From positions 2,728,001 through 2,792,000 of the forward strand of contig NZ_AQOV01000001.1 in NCBI RefSeq assembly GCF_000365425.1: a stretch of DNA of 64,000 nucleotides. Direction: 5' to 3'. Position 1 is the first letter of the stretch; each line of letters starts with the position of its first letter. A program made the position numbers and the translations under genes. The notes under the pieces were generated by a model. It worked only from the letters and a program-made list of their open reading frames with translations. It did not search any database and had not been told where the DNA came from. The DNA is from Methylomonas sp. MK1. Its GTDB lineage: Bacteria; Pseudomonadota; Gammaproteobacteria; Methylococcales; Methylomonadaceae. Positions 45,234-52,960 of the stretch are shown in pieces.

Positions 45234-46010
45234 TTATTGCAACCTCAACAATGCACCGACCAGCGCGAAGCCTTTGTGCAGCATATCGCTAAAGCCTTCC
45301 AGCATGGTCGGCAGGCCAATCCAGATTAAGCCCATACCCAGCATGATGGTGATTGGGAAACCGACACCGAATATCTGTAACTGCGGCGCCGCTTTTGACG
45401 CAACGCCGAAACTGATGTTGACGAATAACAATGTCGCCATCACCGGCATGGCCAGCAGCAGGCCGTCAGCAAATATCAGACTGCTCCAACTGATTACGCG
45501 CCACAAGTCAGTCTTATCCATACCGATACTACCCACCGGCAAAGTATGGAAGCTTTGCGCCAACATCTCGATCAGCAATAAATGACCATCCACCGCGAGA
45601 AATAACAAGCTGCCGCTAATTACAAATAATTGGGCAATCACCGGCACCTGCACCCCAGTTGCCGGATCGACCATGGATGCAAAGCCCAAACCCATGCTGT
45701 AAGCGATAGTCTGCCCGGCAAATAACATAATGGAAAACACCATTTGTAGGATAAAGCCTGTGGTCAAGCCCAAGGCGACCTGCTGTACAGCCACCATAAA
45801 CCCTTGGTAGCCGAACATTTCAATATCCGGCATTGTCGGCAAGGTTGGCATAATTACCCAGGTAATCAATAGGCTGGCGATTAATCTTACTTTGGCCGGC
45901 ACCGCTTTGACGCTAAAAACCGGCACCGTGATGAACATGGAACTGATGCGAAAGAATGGCCAGACAAACGAAGCAAGATACCGCAGTAACTCGTCTTCGC
46001 CGAAGTTCAT
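45234..46010 (-). CDS. fliR: Flagellar export gate protein FliR
   Basis: A 258-residue polytopic membrane protein of the FliPQR export gate with about six hydrophobic segments, including FVWPFFRISSMFITVPVFSV at the N-terminus, YSMGLGFASMVDPATGVQVP in the middle and ITIMLGMGLIWIGLPTMLEG near the end. It overlaps the fliQ stop by 4 bases and is immediately followed by flhB. The length is typical. Confidence 0.96.
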   Translation of the reverse strand: MNFGEDELLRYLASFVWPFFRISSMFITVPVFSVKAVPAKVRLIASLLITWVIMPTLPTMPDIEMFGYQGFMVAVQQVALGLTTGFILQMVFSIMLFAGQTIAYSMGLGFASMVDPATGVQVPVIAQLFVISGSLLFLAVDGHLLLIEMLAQSFHTLPVGSIGMDKTDLWRVISWSSLIFADGLLLAMPVMATLLFVNISFGVASKAAPQLQIFGVGFPITIMLGMGLIWIGLPTMLEGFSDMLHKGFALVGALLRLQ

Positions 46011-46279
46011 CCTATTAGTGTAGGAATATCGCGCATCAAATCTTGGAAATAATCGATGAGCATTTGCAACATGCCGGGACCGGCTATCATCAACACCGCG
46101 ATAATCGTCGCCAGTTTGGGGATAAATGTCAGAGTCTGTTCTTGAATCGAGGTTGCGGCCTGAAACATGGACACCAGCAAGCCAACAACCAAGGAAGCAA
46201 TCAGGATGGGTCCCATTAATTTCAAGGAAATCAATACGGTATCCTGGGCTATTGCCGAGATGGTTTCCGGTGTCATCAT
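46007..46279 (-). CDS. fliQ: Flagellar export gate protein FliQ
   Basis: A 90-residue, two-helix membrane protein: MTPETISAIAQDTVLISLKL then ILIASLVVGLLVSMFQAATS with IQEQTLTFIPKL linking to the second TM. Four copies assemble with FliP and FliR into the helical export gate. It starts 9 bases after fliP and overlaps fliR by 4 bases. Confidence 0.96.
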   Translation of the reverse strand: MMTPETISAIAQDTVLISLKLMGPILIASLVVGLLVSMFQAATSIQEQTLTFIPKLATIIAVLMIAGPGMLQMLIDYFQDLMRDIPTLIG

Positions 46280-46288
46280 CGGCTTGGC

Positions 46289-47035
46289 CTATACGTAAAA
46301 GCTGGCTGCCAGCATTTCCATCACCATGGTCCAGCCGTCCGCCAGCACAAACAACATAATCTTGAACGGCAACGAGACGATCATCGGCGACAGCATCATC
46401 ATACCCATGGACATCAATACACTGGCTACCACCAGATCGATGACCAGGAACGGCAGAAAAATCAGGAATCCTATCTGAAAAGCAGTTTTCAACTCACTGG
46501 TCACATAAGCCGGCACCAACAAGGAAAACGGCACATCTTCCGGTTTATCGATTTGCTCACGGCCCGAGATGCGCACAAAAGTATCCAAATCCGCCTCGCG
46601 GGTTTGTTTGAGCATAAACTGTTTGAACGGCTCCGAGGCTTTTTGCAAAGCGGTCACGGCGTCAATTTTTTCTTCCATGTAAGGCTGCACGGCCGTTTCA
46701 TTAACCTTTTCCAACACCGGCATCATGATGAAAATAGTTAGAAATAGAGATAGCCCCAATAACACTTGATTGCTTGGCGCTTGCGCGGCACCTATGGCTT
46801 GGCGCAGCAGGCCCAGTACGATCATGATGCGAGTAAACGAAGTCATGGATAATAACAATGCCGGCAACAAGGTCAGCATCGTCATCAACGCTAAAATCTG
46901 GATGGTGACCGTGTAGGTTTCGCCGCCTTTAGCGTTGCTGGTCACCGTAATGGCATCTATGCCTACTGCGGCGTAAACAACTTCCGGTAAAAACAGTAAG
47001 CCGATCATCAGGCACGAAAAAATCAACTTAATCAT
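46289..47035 (-). CDS. fliP: Flagellar export gate protein FliP
   Basis: A 248-residue FliP. The ATG at 47035, overlapping fliO by 8 bases, gives a cleavable-type signal [20 protein letters not shown] as usual for FliP, so the 13 upstream codons are excluded. The family core follows: [40 protein letters not shown], and the C-terminal [20 protein letters not shown]. Five copies form the gate with FliQ and FliR. Confidence 0.96.
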   Translation of the reverse strand: MIKLIFSCLMIGLLFLPEVVYAAVGIDAITVTSNAKGGETYTVTIQILALMTMLTLLPALLLSMTSFTRIMIVLGLLRQAIGAAQAPSNQVLLGLSLFLTIFIMMPVLEKVNETAVQPYMEEKIDAVTALQKASEPFKQFMLKQTREADLDTFVRISGREQIDKPEDVPFSLLVPAYVTSELKTAFQIGFLIFLPFLVIDLVVASVLMSMGMMMLSPMIVSLPFKIMLFVLADGWTMVMEMLAASFYV

Positions 47036-47471
47036 GGTGCTTACTTTGCATGACTTGCAGCAATTTCTTGGCAAATACGCTGGTTTCCTGCCCCTCTGCG
47101 CTATTCATAAACAAGCGCTGGTCGCCTTCGAGCTCAAGCAGTTTATCGATACGTCCGCTACTAACACCTAACAGTAGCTGTTTCTCACCGACTTTAACCA
47201 ACACCAATTTTTCGCGCATACCCAACGACAATCCGGCCAACACCGCTAGCTGACTTTTACCGACAAAAGCCAAACTACCGCTTTTACGTAATAGCCACAC
47301 CGACAGAAAAAATAGCGCCAATACCAATAACAATGCCAACAGCCATTGTGCGACATCTCCGGAAGTCACTACTTTCGCGGTCTGCCTGGGCAACGTAGCG
47401 GTTTCGTCAGCCCATACAGCAGGTGCAATTAATACCGAAATAATTTGGGTAGCCAAGCGAGATAAAGACAT
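47028..47471 (-). CDS. fliO: Flagellar biosynthesis protein FliO
   Basis: A 147-residue bitopic protein: an N-terminal signal-like segment, a TM at about residues 40-60 ([20 protein letters not shown]) and a small cytoplasmic beta domain ([35 protein letters not shown]). FliO helps assemble the FliP ring. It overlaps the fliN stop by 1 base and fliP by 8. Confidence 0.92.
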   Translation of the reverse strand: MSLSRLATQIISVLIAPAVWADETATLPRQTAKVVTSGDVAQWLLALLLVLALFFLSVWLLRKSGSLAFVGKSQLAVLAGLSLGMREKLVLVKVGEKQLLLGVSSGRIDKLLELEGDQRLFMNSAEGQETSVFAKKLLQVMQSKHHD

Positions 47472-47923
47472 CAGCCTAGCTTTCTGACCCGTTCCGACGG
47501 ACTGATAATGTCGGTCAGCCGAATACCAAACTTGTCGTTGACCACCACTACTTCGCCGTGAGCGACTAAAGTACCATTCACCAGCACATCCATCGGTTCG
47601 CCGGCAAAACGATCCAACTCCACAACTGAGCCCTGGTTTAGCTGCAACAAATTTCGGATATTGATTTTGGTTCGACCGATCTCCAGCGACACCGTCACCG
47701 GCACATCGAGAATGACGTCCAGTTTGACTTCATCACTGCTAGGACCGTTATTTCTGGATTTTTGCTCGCTAAACTCGGGGAACTCGGCGGCGGCAAAACC
47801 TTGCTGAGAGCTCTTGGCGGCGTTTGCTTGTTCCTTCAGCGCGTCGCCCCAATCAGCTTCAGCATCGGCTTGCTCGTTCATCGCTGCGGCCCAGTCGTCG
47901 CCGATTTCGTCGTTTTCACTCAT
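47471..47923 (-). CDS. fliN: Flagellar motor switch protein FliN
   Basis: A 150-residue C-ring protein. The N-terminal 60 residues are acidic/Ala-rich and probably flexible; the C-terminal SPOA domain has LDVILDVPVTVSLEIGRTKI, LLQLNQGSVVELDRFAGEPM and VNDKFGIRLTDIISPSERV. It forms the lower C-ring with FliM and binds CheY-P. It starts 18 bases after fliM. Confidence 0.96.
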   Translation of the reverse strand: MSENDEIGDDWAAAMNEQADAEADWGDALKEQANAAKSSQQGFAAAEFPEFSEQKSRNNGPSSDEVKLDVILDVPVTVSLEIGRTKINIRNLLQLNQGSVVELDRFAGEPMDVLVNGTLVAHGEVVVVNDKFGIRLTDIISPSERVRKLG

Positions 47924-47941
47924 GCTTATCCTTCCCTGCTG

Positions 47942-48922
47942 TTAAATATTATCCAGCGTCATTTTTTCTGTAATTTCGATGGCGTAGTTACCATCCGAAA
48001 GACCCAATTTGCCTCGAAAAACCGGTACGTCTTCAACTTCGAGTAATACGGTTTCCGGCATTTCTATAGGAATCACGTCGCCCTTTTTAAGTTCAATCAC
48101 TTCACTGATAGACATTTCTTTTTCTATCAGTTTACTGTTGACGATCACTTCGCTACGCATAATTTCGACTCTTAGCGAATCTTGCCAACGGCCATCGACC
48201 TCACCTCGGTCGCTGGTTACAGCATCCAGCAACTCTCTAATCGGCTCAATCATGGAATAAGGCATCGCAATATTGATATCGCCGCCGCCGCCTTCCAATT
48301 CCACATGGATAGTGGAAATCACCACAATTTCCGAAGGACTGACGATGTTAGCAAACTGCGGATTCACTTCCGAATTGATGTATTCAAAGTCGATATCCAT
48401 TACCGGCTTCCAGGCTTCAGCCAAATCCTTGAAAATCATATCGATAATCAGCCGAATAATGCGCATTTCGGTTGGGGTAAACTCCCTGCCCTCAACCTTG
48501 TTATAAAACTGACCGCCACCGCCGAAAAAGTTATCGACAGCGGTAAAAACCAAACGCGGTTCCATTACGATTAATGCCCGGCCGCGTAAAGGCGACATCC
48601 GAATAACATTCAAATTTGTGGGTACGAATAAGCCCTGAATGAATTCAGAAAACTTCTGTACCTGAATCCCGGAAACGGAGATTTCCGCAGCGCGCCTTAA
48701 AAAATTAAATAACGCTATCCGGAAATGGCGAGCAAAACGCTCATTGACCATTTCCAAGGTGGGCATCCGCCCCCGGACAATCCGTTCCTGACTATTAAAA
48801 TCGTAGACTCTAGCCGTGCCCCGACTATAGTCATCATCAACTCCTGTATCGACATCACCGTCGTCCACGCCATGCAGTAACGCATCGATTTCGTCTTGTG
48901 ATAATAGATCGGCGGTTGACAT
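47942..48922 (-). CDS. fliM: Flagellar motor switch protein FliM
   Basis: A 326-residue switch protein. The N-terminus LLSQDEIDALLHGVDDGD is the CheY-P-binding EIDALL motif. The middle CheC-like domain (RMPTLEMVNERFARHFRIAL, GGGGQFYNKVEGREFTPTEM) and C-terminal SPOA domain (IPIEMPETVLLEVEDVPVFR) are complete. fliL ends directly before the fliM start with no gap. Confidence 0.97.
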   Translation of the reverse strand: MSTADLLSQDEIDALLHGVDDGDVDTGVDDDYSRGTARVYDFNSQERIVRGRMPTLEMVNERFARHFRIALFNFLRRAAEISVSGIQVQKFSEFIQGLFVPTNLNVIRMSPLRGRALIVMEPRLVFTAVDNFFGGGGQFYNKVEGREFTPTEMRIIRLIIDMIFKDLAEAWKPVMDIDFEYINSEVNPQFANIVSPSEIVVISTIHVELEGGGGDINIAMPYSMIEPIRELLDAVTSDRGEVDGRWQDSLRVEIMRSEVIVNSKLIEKEMSISEVIELKKGDVIPIEMPETVLLEVEDVPVFRGKLGLSDGNYAIEITEKMTLDNI

Positions 48923-49471
48923 TTATTGCATTACAAATTCAGTGAAGTACACATCTTTAACGGTATTTTTACCGGCCATTTTTTCCAAAACTTTGCCAAT
49001 TTCTGCCTGCATCATAGCTTTTAGTTCTTGCTTTCCTTCCAAGGTTTTCGCTTTTTCCGCACCCACCGCACTAATGGCCATCAACAAGTTATTGCGTATC
49101 ATCGGCTCATGTTTTTTCATTGCATCCTTACTCGCCTCGCCTTTCATCAGTATTGTCAGGGAAATTCTGATCACTTTTGCGCCAGAGCCGGCGGGAAAAT
49201 TAACCAATAAGGGACTTGGTAAATCATAATAAACATCAGGCTCAGCGACTTTTTCATGGTCGGCTTCTTCTTCATGCGCGGCTTCTTCCTTGTGCTCCTC
49301 CTTGCCGTGCTTGGCATCACCTTCTTCTTTATGCTCGGCGTCAGCTGGCTTATTCAGAAAGAAATAAGCCCCACCTCCTGCGCCAACCAAAATCAATATA
49401 ACCGCAGCGATTATTATGATTATTTTCTTGGAAGACTTCTTACCTTCGTCTTTCCCATGGGCTTCTGCCAT
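48923..49471 (-). CDS. fliL: Flagellar basal-body protein FliL
   Basis: A 182-residue single-pass inner-membrane protein that surrounds stators. A Lys-rich start leads to a TM at about residues 18-40 (IIIIAAVILILVGAGGGAYF). The following periplasmic linker (residues 43-77) is unusually rich in His, Glu and Lys (about seven His in 35 residues). The C-terminal domain YYDLPSPLLVNFPAGSGAKV through KDVYFTEFVMQ is the FliL fold. It is the first gene of the long operon. Confidence 0.94.
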   Translation of the reverse strand: MAEAHGKDEGKKSSKKIIIIIAAVILILVGAGGGAYFFLNKPADAEHKEEGDAKHGKEEHKEEAAHEEEADHEKVAEPDVYYDLPSPLLVNFPAGSGAKVIRISLTILMKGEASKDAMKKHEPMIRNNLLMAISAVGAEKAKTLEGKQELKAMMQAEIGKVLEKMAGKNTVKDVYFTEFVMQ

Positions 49472-49493
49472 TTTCCACCTTTTAAATTTTTAC

Positions 49494-49510
49494 AGCACAA
49501 TACGCGCCAA
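49494..49510 (-). promoter_or_regulatory. Putative sigma-54 promoter of the fliL operon
   Basis: On the minus strand TTGGCGCGTATTGTGCT has GG and GC separated by exactly 10 bases, the -24/-12 spacing of sigma-54 promoters, with good agreement around both elements. It lies 23 bases before the fliL ATG, so the leader would be about 12 bases, enough for the AAGGTGG ribosome site. FleQ/RpoN control of fliL operons is known in Pseudomonas and Vibrio. Confidence 0.5.
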
Positions 49511-49715
49511 AATACTCAAGTTCAATCAGACCACAGCCCTAAAAACAGCTGGATTTGATCATACAAGAAAAAACATCGTTTTAGAATAATAGTATAGCCG
49601 TCACTTGAAAGCAGTTAGGCATAAAGCGGAGTTCAGGTATGCAAAATATACCTGGAAGAATTGTAGCTCCTAAGTCAAATTTTTGACTCAGATTGTGAAT
49701 GTTTTACAGAAAGGA

Positions 49716-49741
49716 CTGCAAAGACCTCATGGCCTTTGCAG
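49716..49741. terminator. Hairpin downstream of fba
   Basis: CTGCAAAG and CTTTGCAG form an 8-bp perfect stem extended by three more pairs (one G-U) around an ATGA-type loop. It starts 14 bases after the fba stop. The better T-run (GTTTTAT) is on the plus strand; on the minus strand only TCCTTTCT follows. It likely ends the fba transcript inefficiently. Confidence 0.5.
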
Positions 49742-49754
49742 TTTTATCAAGATA

Positions 49755-50834
49755 TTACAGCGAATTAACGGCGTTTAATTCTTGGAAGGCTTGCTCTAAA
49801 CGAGTCACCATGCCAACTTGGCCGGCACGTTGCCAAACCCGTGGGTCATAGTATTTTTTGTTCGGCTTATCGGCACCTTCCGGGTTACCGATTTGGCCTT
49901 GCAAATAAGCTTCGTTTTTCTTGTAAAACTCCATCACGCCAGCCCAAGATGCCCATTGTGTGTCGGTATCGATGTTCATTTTAACGACGCCGTAGCTGAT
50001 AGATTCTTTAATCTCTTCTGGAGAGGAGCCTGATCCGCCATGGAACACGAAGTTTAATGAATTTTGCGGCAAGCCGAATTTTTCTGAAACGTATTTTTGC
50101 GAGTTAGCCAAAATTGTCGGCGTCAATTTAACGTTGCCTGGAGAGTAAACGCCATGAACATTACCGAACGACGCAGCAATAGTAAACCTGTGGCTGATTT
50201 TGCTCAGTTGCTCGTAAGCGTAAGCAACGTCTTCCGGCTGGGTATACAAAGCAGAATGATCCATACCGCTGTTGTCGACACCGTCTTCCTCACCACCGGT
50301 ACAACCCAGTTCGATTTCCAGAGTCATACCCATTTTGGACATGCGCTCCAGATATTTACCGCAGATTTCAATGTTTTCTTGCAAGCTTTCCTCGGAAAGA
50401 TCCAGCATGTGCGAGCTGAACAATGGCTTGCCGGTTGCAGCGAAGTGCTTTTCGCCCGCATCCAACATGCCATCAACCCACGGCAGCAATTTCTTCGCAG
50501 CATGGTCGGTATGTAAAATAACCGGTACGCCATAATGCTCAGCCAAAGCATGCACGTGATGAGCGCCAGAGATCGCACCAACAATTGAACAACCTTGCCC
50601 TTCCAACTTCAAGCCTTTACCGGCAACAAATGCCGCACCACCATTGGAGAACTGAATCACAACCGGCGACCTTACTTTCGCCGCCGCTTCCAACACCGAA
50701 TTGATAGTATCGGTGCTGATCACGTTCACAGCAGGTAAAGCAAATTTATTTTCTTTGCAAATTGCAAAGATTTTTTGTACATCTTCACCGGTTACGACAC
50801 CGGGCTTAACAACATCTAATATTTTTTGAGACAT
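49755..50834 (-). CDS. fba: Class II fructose-bisphosphate aldolase
   Basis: A 359-residue zinc-dependent aldolase close to E. coli FbaA. Zinc/substrate motifs: GVPVILHTDHAAKKLLPWVD, LEIELGCTGGEEDGVDNSG, FGNVHGVYSPGNVKL and FVFHGGSGSSPEEIKESISY. It cleaves fructose 1,6-bisphosphate in the cleavage phase of the RuMP cycle and in glycolysis. It is the last gene of the RuMP locus, 103 bases after tal with two hairpins in the gap. Confidence 0.97.
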   Translation of the reverse strand: MSQKILDVVKPGVVTGEDVQKIFAICKENKFALPAVNVISTDTINSVLEAAAKVRSPVVIQFSNGGAAFVAGKGLKLEGQGCSIVGAISGAHHVHALAEHYGVPVILHTDHAAKKLLPWVDGMLDAGEKHFAATGKPLFSSHMLDLSEESLQENIEICGKYLERMSKMGMTLEIELGCTGGEEDGVDNSGMDHSALYTQPEDVAYAYEQLSKISHRFTIAASFGNVHGVYSPGNVKLTPTILANSQKYVSEKFGLPQNSLNFVFHGGSGSSPEEIKESISYGVVKMNIDTDTQWASWAGVMEFYKKNEAYLQGQIGNPEGADKPNKKYYDPRVWQRAGQVGMVTRLEQAFQELNAVNSL

Positions 50835-50856
50835 GCCATAAATCCTGCTTAGAAAT

Positions 50857-50883
50857 CGGGTTGCTCAATAAACAGGCAACCCG
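50857..50883. other. Intergenic hairpin 1 between tal and fba
   Basis: CGGGTTGC and GCAACCCG make a perfect 8-bp stem with an 11-base loop, ending 23 bases before the fba start codon on the minus strand. No T-run follows. It may be a weak terminator, an RNA-processing site or a stabiliser of the fba mRNA 5' end. Confidence 0.5.
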
Positions 50884-50901
50884 AGAAATTCGTAATGGAA
50901 C

Positions 50902-50930
50902 GCTGGCAACGAGACCAACTCGCTGCCAGC
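50902..50930. other. Intergenic hairpin 2 between tal and fba
   Basis: GCTGGCAGCGAG and CTCGTTGCCAGC (minus-strand reading) make a 12-bp stem with one G-U pair and a 5-base loop, beginning 7 bases after the tal stop. It is strong enough to protect the tal 3' end. With the next hairpin it separates two abundant enzymes' coding regions. Confidence 0.55.
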
Positions 50931-50937
50931 TATCTTT

Positions 50938-51924
50938 TTAAGCTTCCAGACTAGCCAAACGCTCTGACAACAATTTTTCCAAAGCTTCCAAAGCTTTGGC
51001 AAAGCCGTCGATACCTTCAGCCAATTTTTCTTTGGCCATACGGTTTTCTTCGTGCATCCGCTCAAAAGTTGCTTTATCGACAGTGATTTTTTCGATTGCG
51101 GCGTTTGCTGCATTAGCAGGATCCAGTTTACGCGGCAGGTCACCTTCAACGGATTGCAGTTCAGCCAACAGCGACGGAGCAATAGTCAACAAATCACTAC
51201 CGGCCAGTTCGGTAATTTCACCGATGTTTCTGAAACTTGCACCCATTACTTCGGTTTTGTAACCGAACTTTTTGTAGTAGTTGTAGATTTCAGTTACTGA
51301 CAATACCCCTGGATCTTCAGTCGGGGCATAAGAGTCGCGGCCGGTGTCTTTTTTGTACCAATCCAGAATGCGACCGACGAATGGCGAAATCAGTGTGATG
51401 CCGTTTTCTGCGCAAGCAATCGCTTGGTGCAAGCCAAACAACAGCGTCAGGTTGGTGTGAATGCCTTCTTTTTCCAATACAGCAGCAGCTTGGATACCTT
51501 CCCATGTTGCAGCAATTTTGATCAGCACGCGCTCTTTAGAAATACCGGCGGCTTCGTATTGTTTAATCAGGTCCCGGCCTTTGGCAATGGTACCTTCAGT
51601 ATCGAAAGATAAGCGCGCATCTACTTCGGTTGATACACGACCCTCGATGATTTCCAGTATTTTTAGGCCAAAAGATACCGCCAAACGGTCAAATGCCAAA
51701 GAAACGACATCCGCGGCAGCGGCGGCAGCACCCAAGGTTGCTCTTGCACCTTTCAACGTATCATCAACGATACCTTGATACTGCGGCATTTGCGCGGCAG
51801 CGGTAATCAATGATGGATTAGTGGTCGCATCGCGTGGTTTAAATGTTTCAATCGCTTGAATGTCACCGGTGTCGGCAACAACAACAGTCATTTCGCGGAG
51901 TTGTTCGAGTAAATTTTTTGCCAT
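50938..51924 (-). CDS. tal: Transaldolase (TalB type)
   Basis: A 328-residue class I transaldolase. The Schiff-base Lys is in [20 protein letters not shown], and the family parts [20 protein letters not shown] and [18 protein letters not shown] are present. It exchanges a dihydroxyacetone unit between sedoheptulose 7-P and glyceraldehyde 3-P in the rearrangement phase of the RuMP cycle. It lies between the repeat protein gene and fba. Confidence 0.97.
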   Translation of the reverse strand: MAKNLLEQLREMTVVVADTGDIQAIETFKPRDATTNPSLITAAAQMPQYQGIVDDTLKGARATLGAAAAAADVVSLAFDRLAVSFGLKILEIIEGRVSTEVDARLSFDTEGTIAKGRDLIKQYEAAGISKERVLIKIAATWEGIQAAAVLEKEGIHTNLTLLFGLHQAIACAENGITLISPFVGRILDWYKKDTGRDSYAPTEDPGVLSVTEIYNYYKKFGYKTEVMGASFRNIGEITELAGSDLLTIAPSLLAELQSVEGDLPRKLDPANAANAAIEKITVDKATFERMHEENRMAKEKLAEGIDGFAKALEALEKLLSERLASLEA

Positions 51925-52073
51925 AGGATTATCCTCAGATGTGTTGTTAATTTTTCCCCCTCGTTTGAACCGAGCTTTACAAGTAAAAGATGTTCAGCAA
52001 TTCTTGCAGGAGATTGATTGCAAAAGAGTCCCTGGTGATGAAACTCTATTTTTAGATATTTTGATAAGACTGA

Positions 52074-52134
52074 ATCGCCACTTGGCATATATTCAAAGCC
52101 GAAACAAACGCTTTAAAACATACGAAGTGGCGAT
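52074..52134. promoter_or_regulatory. Long-range inverted repeat upstream of tal
   Basis: ATCGCCACTT (52074-52083) and AAGTGGCGAT (52125-52134) are perfect inverted copies 41 bases apart, in the 284-base gap upstream of tal. The gap otherwise holds no gene I can support. The repeat could be a pair of operator half-sites or a stem in the tal leader RNA; it begins 150 bases before the start codon. Confidence 0.45.
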
Positions 52135-52208
52135 CATTTAAATCTGCCGGATAAGAGTTAACGCTTAACCCTTAAGTTCCCGCGATCAGCATCATAAATC
52201 AGATGCTA

Positions 52209-52898
52209 TTAAGCTTTATCACGTAAATACTTTTCCACGCCAGTCGCTTTCGCAGCGGCAGCTTCCCGATCTCTTACGATTTGCTTTGCCATGTATTTGG
52301 CAACGCCTGTAGCAGGATTGGAATCTTGTTTTTCCAAGTATTTGGCAACACCGGTTTTATTCGCACCCATCTTTTCCAAATACTTTTCCACGCCGGTTGC
52401 ACCAGATGCAACTTGGTAATCATTAGCTGAAGAACCTTTGGCACTTTTAGGCGATTTTTTGTTGTAAATAAAAAATCCTGCTACCGCCAGCAAAACCAAG
52501 CCAATGTAGGAAAAATCTGAGGACGCAGCTTTTTCCGTTTGTATAACATCTACCGCTGCTTCCGCAGAAGTTGTGGAGGCAGATGAGCTTGACGATTTAG
52601 CCGCACTGGGCGCTGCTGCGCTGTGCTTATACTCAGCATCGCTGTATAACACTTTAGGTTGAAAATTCGTCGCAGGGAAAGCTGGATCCGCTTCAACTTC
52701 TTTTGCAGCAGGTTTCGCCGCTGGTGCTGGAGCAGCAACTGGCGCCGATTTGCTGTCGTTATATTCAGGATTGGTATAGAGCACCTTTGGCTGATAATCA
52801 GCCGCCGGATAATCCGATCCCGCCATAGCTAAGGAACTGGTCAGCATTAGAGCTGCCATCACGCCTTTCGTTAATTCATTTCTTTTCACGTCTATCAC
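52209..52898 (-). CDS. Membrane-anchored repeat protein in the RuMP locus (unrecognised)
   Basis: A 229-residue protein I do not recognise. A signal peptide ends at about residue 26 (SSLAMA then GSDYP). Two 26-28-residue repeats follow (28-53 and 70-97), each containing QPKVLY and a later EY. An Ala/Ser/Pro linker leads to one TM at about 129-146 (FSYIGLVLLAVAGFFIY) followed by Lys-rich residues, which places the N-terminal part outside and the C-terminus in the cytoplasm. The tail has four TGVxKY(L/M) repeats starting at 168, 182, 197 and 219. It lies between tkt and tal on the same strand, so a role tied to the RuMP enzymes is possible but unproven. Confidence 0.8.
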   Translation of the reverse strand: MIDVKRNELTKGVMAALMLTSSLAMAGSDYPAADYQPKVLYTNPEYNDSKSAPVAAPAPAAKPAAKEVEADPAFPATNFQPKVLYSDAEYKHSAAAPSAAKSSSSSASTTSAEAAVDVIQTEKAASSDFSYIGLVLLAVAGFFIYNKKSPKSAKGSSANDYQVASGATGVEKYLEKMGANKTGVAKYLEKQDSNPATGVAKYMAKQIVRDREAAAAKATGVEKYLRDKA

Positions 52899-52914
52899 CT
52901 ATGCTGTTAGAAAC

Positions 52915-52946
52915 GTGAGGCTTCGGTCATTTAACCCAAGCCTCAC
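52915..52946. terminator. Hairpin downstream of tkt
   Basis: GTGAGGCTT and AAGCCTCAC form a perfect 9-bp stem with a 14-base loop between the tkt stop and the repeat-protein start. A short GTTTCT follows on the minus strand. It is a candidate weak terminator or mRNA 3'-end stabiliser. Confidence 0.5.
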
Positions 52947-52960
52947 CTAAGTTTACAAAA

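Noticed and set aside
50865..51182. A 105-codon minus-strand frame overlapping the end of tal
   Set aside because: It is an out-of-frame reading of the tal coding sequence plus the hairpins; no domain or start signal.
51860..52141. A 93-codon plus-strand ORF over the tal start and leader
   Set aside because: It is antisense to tal for its first part, lacks a ribosome site and has no recognisable features.
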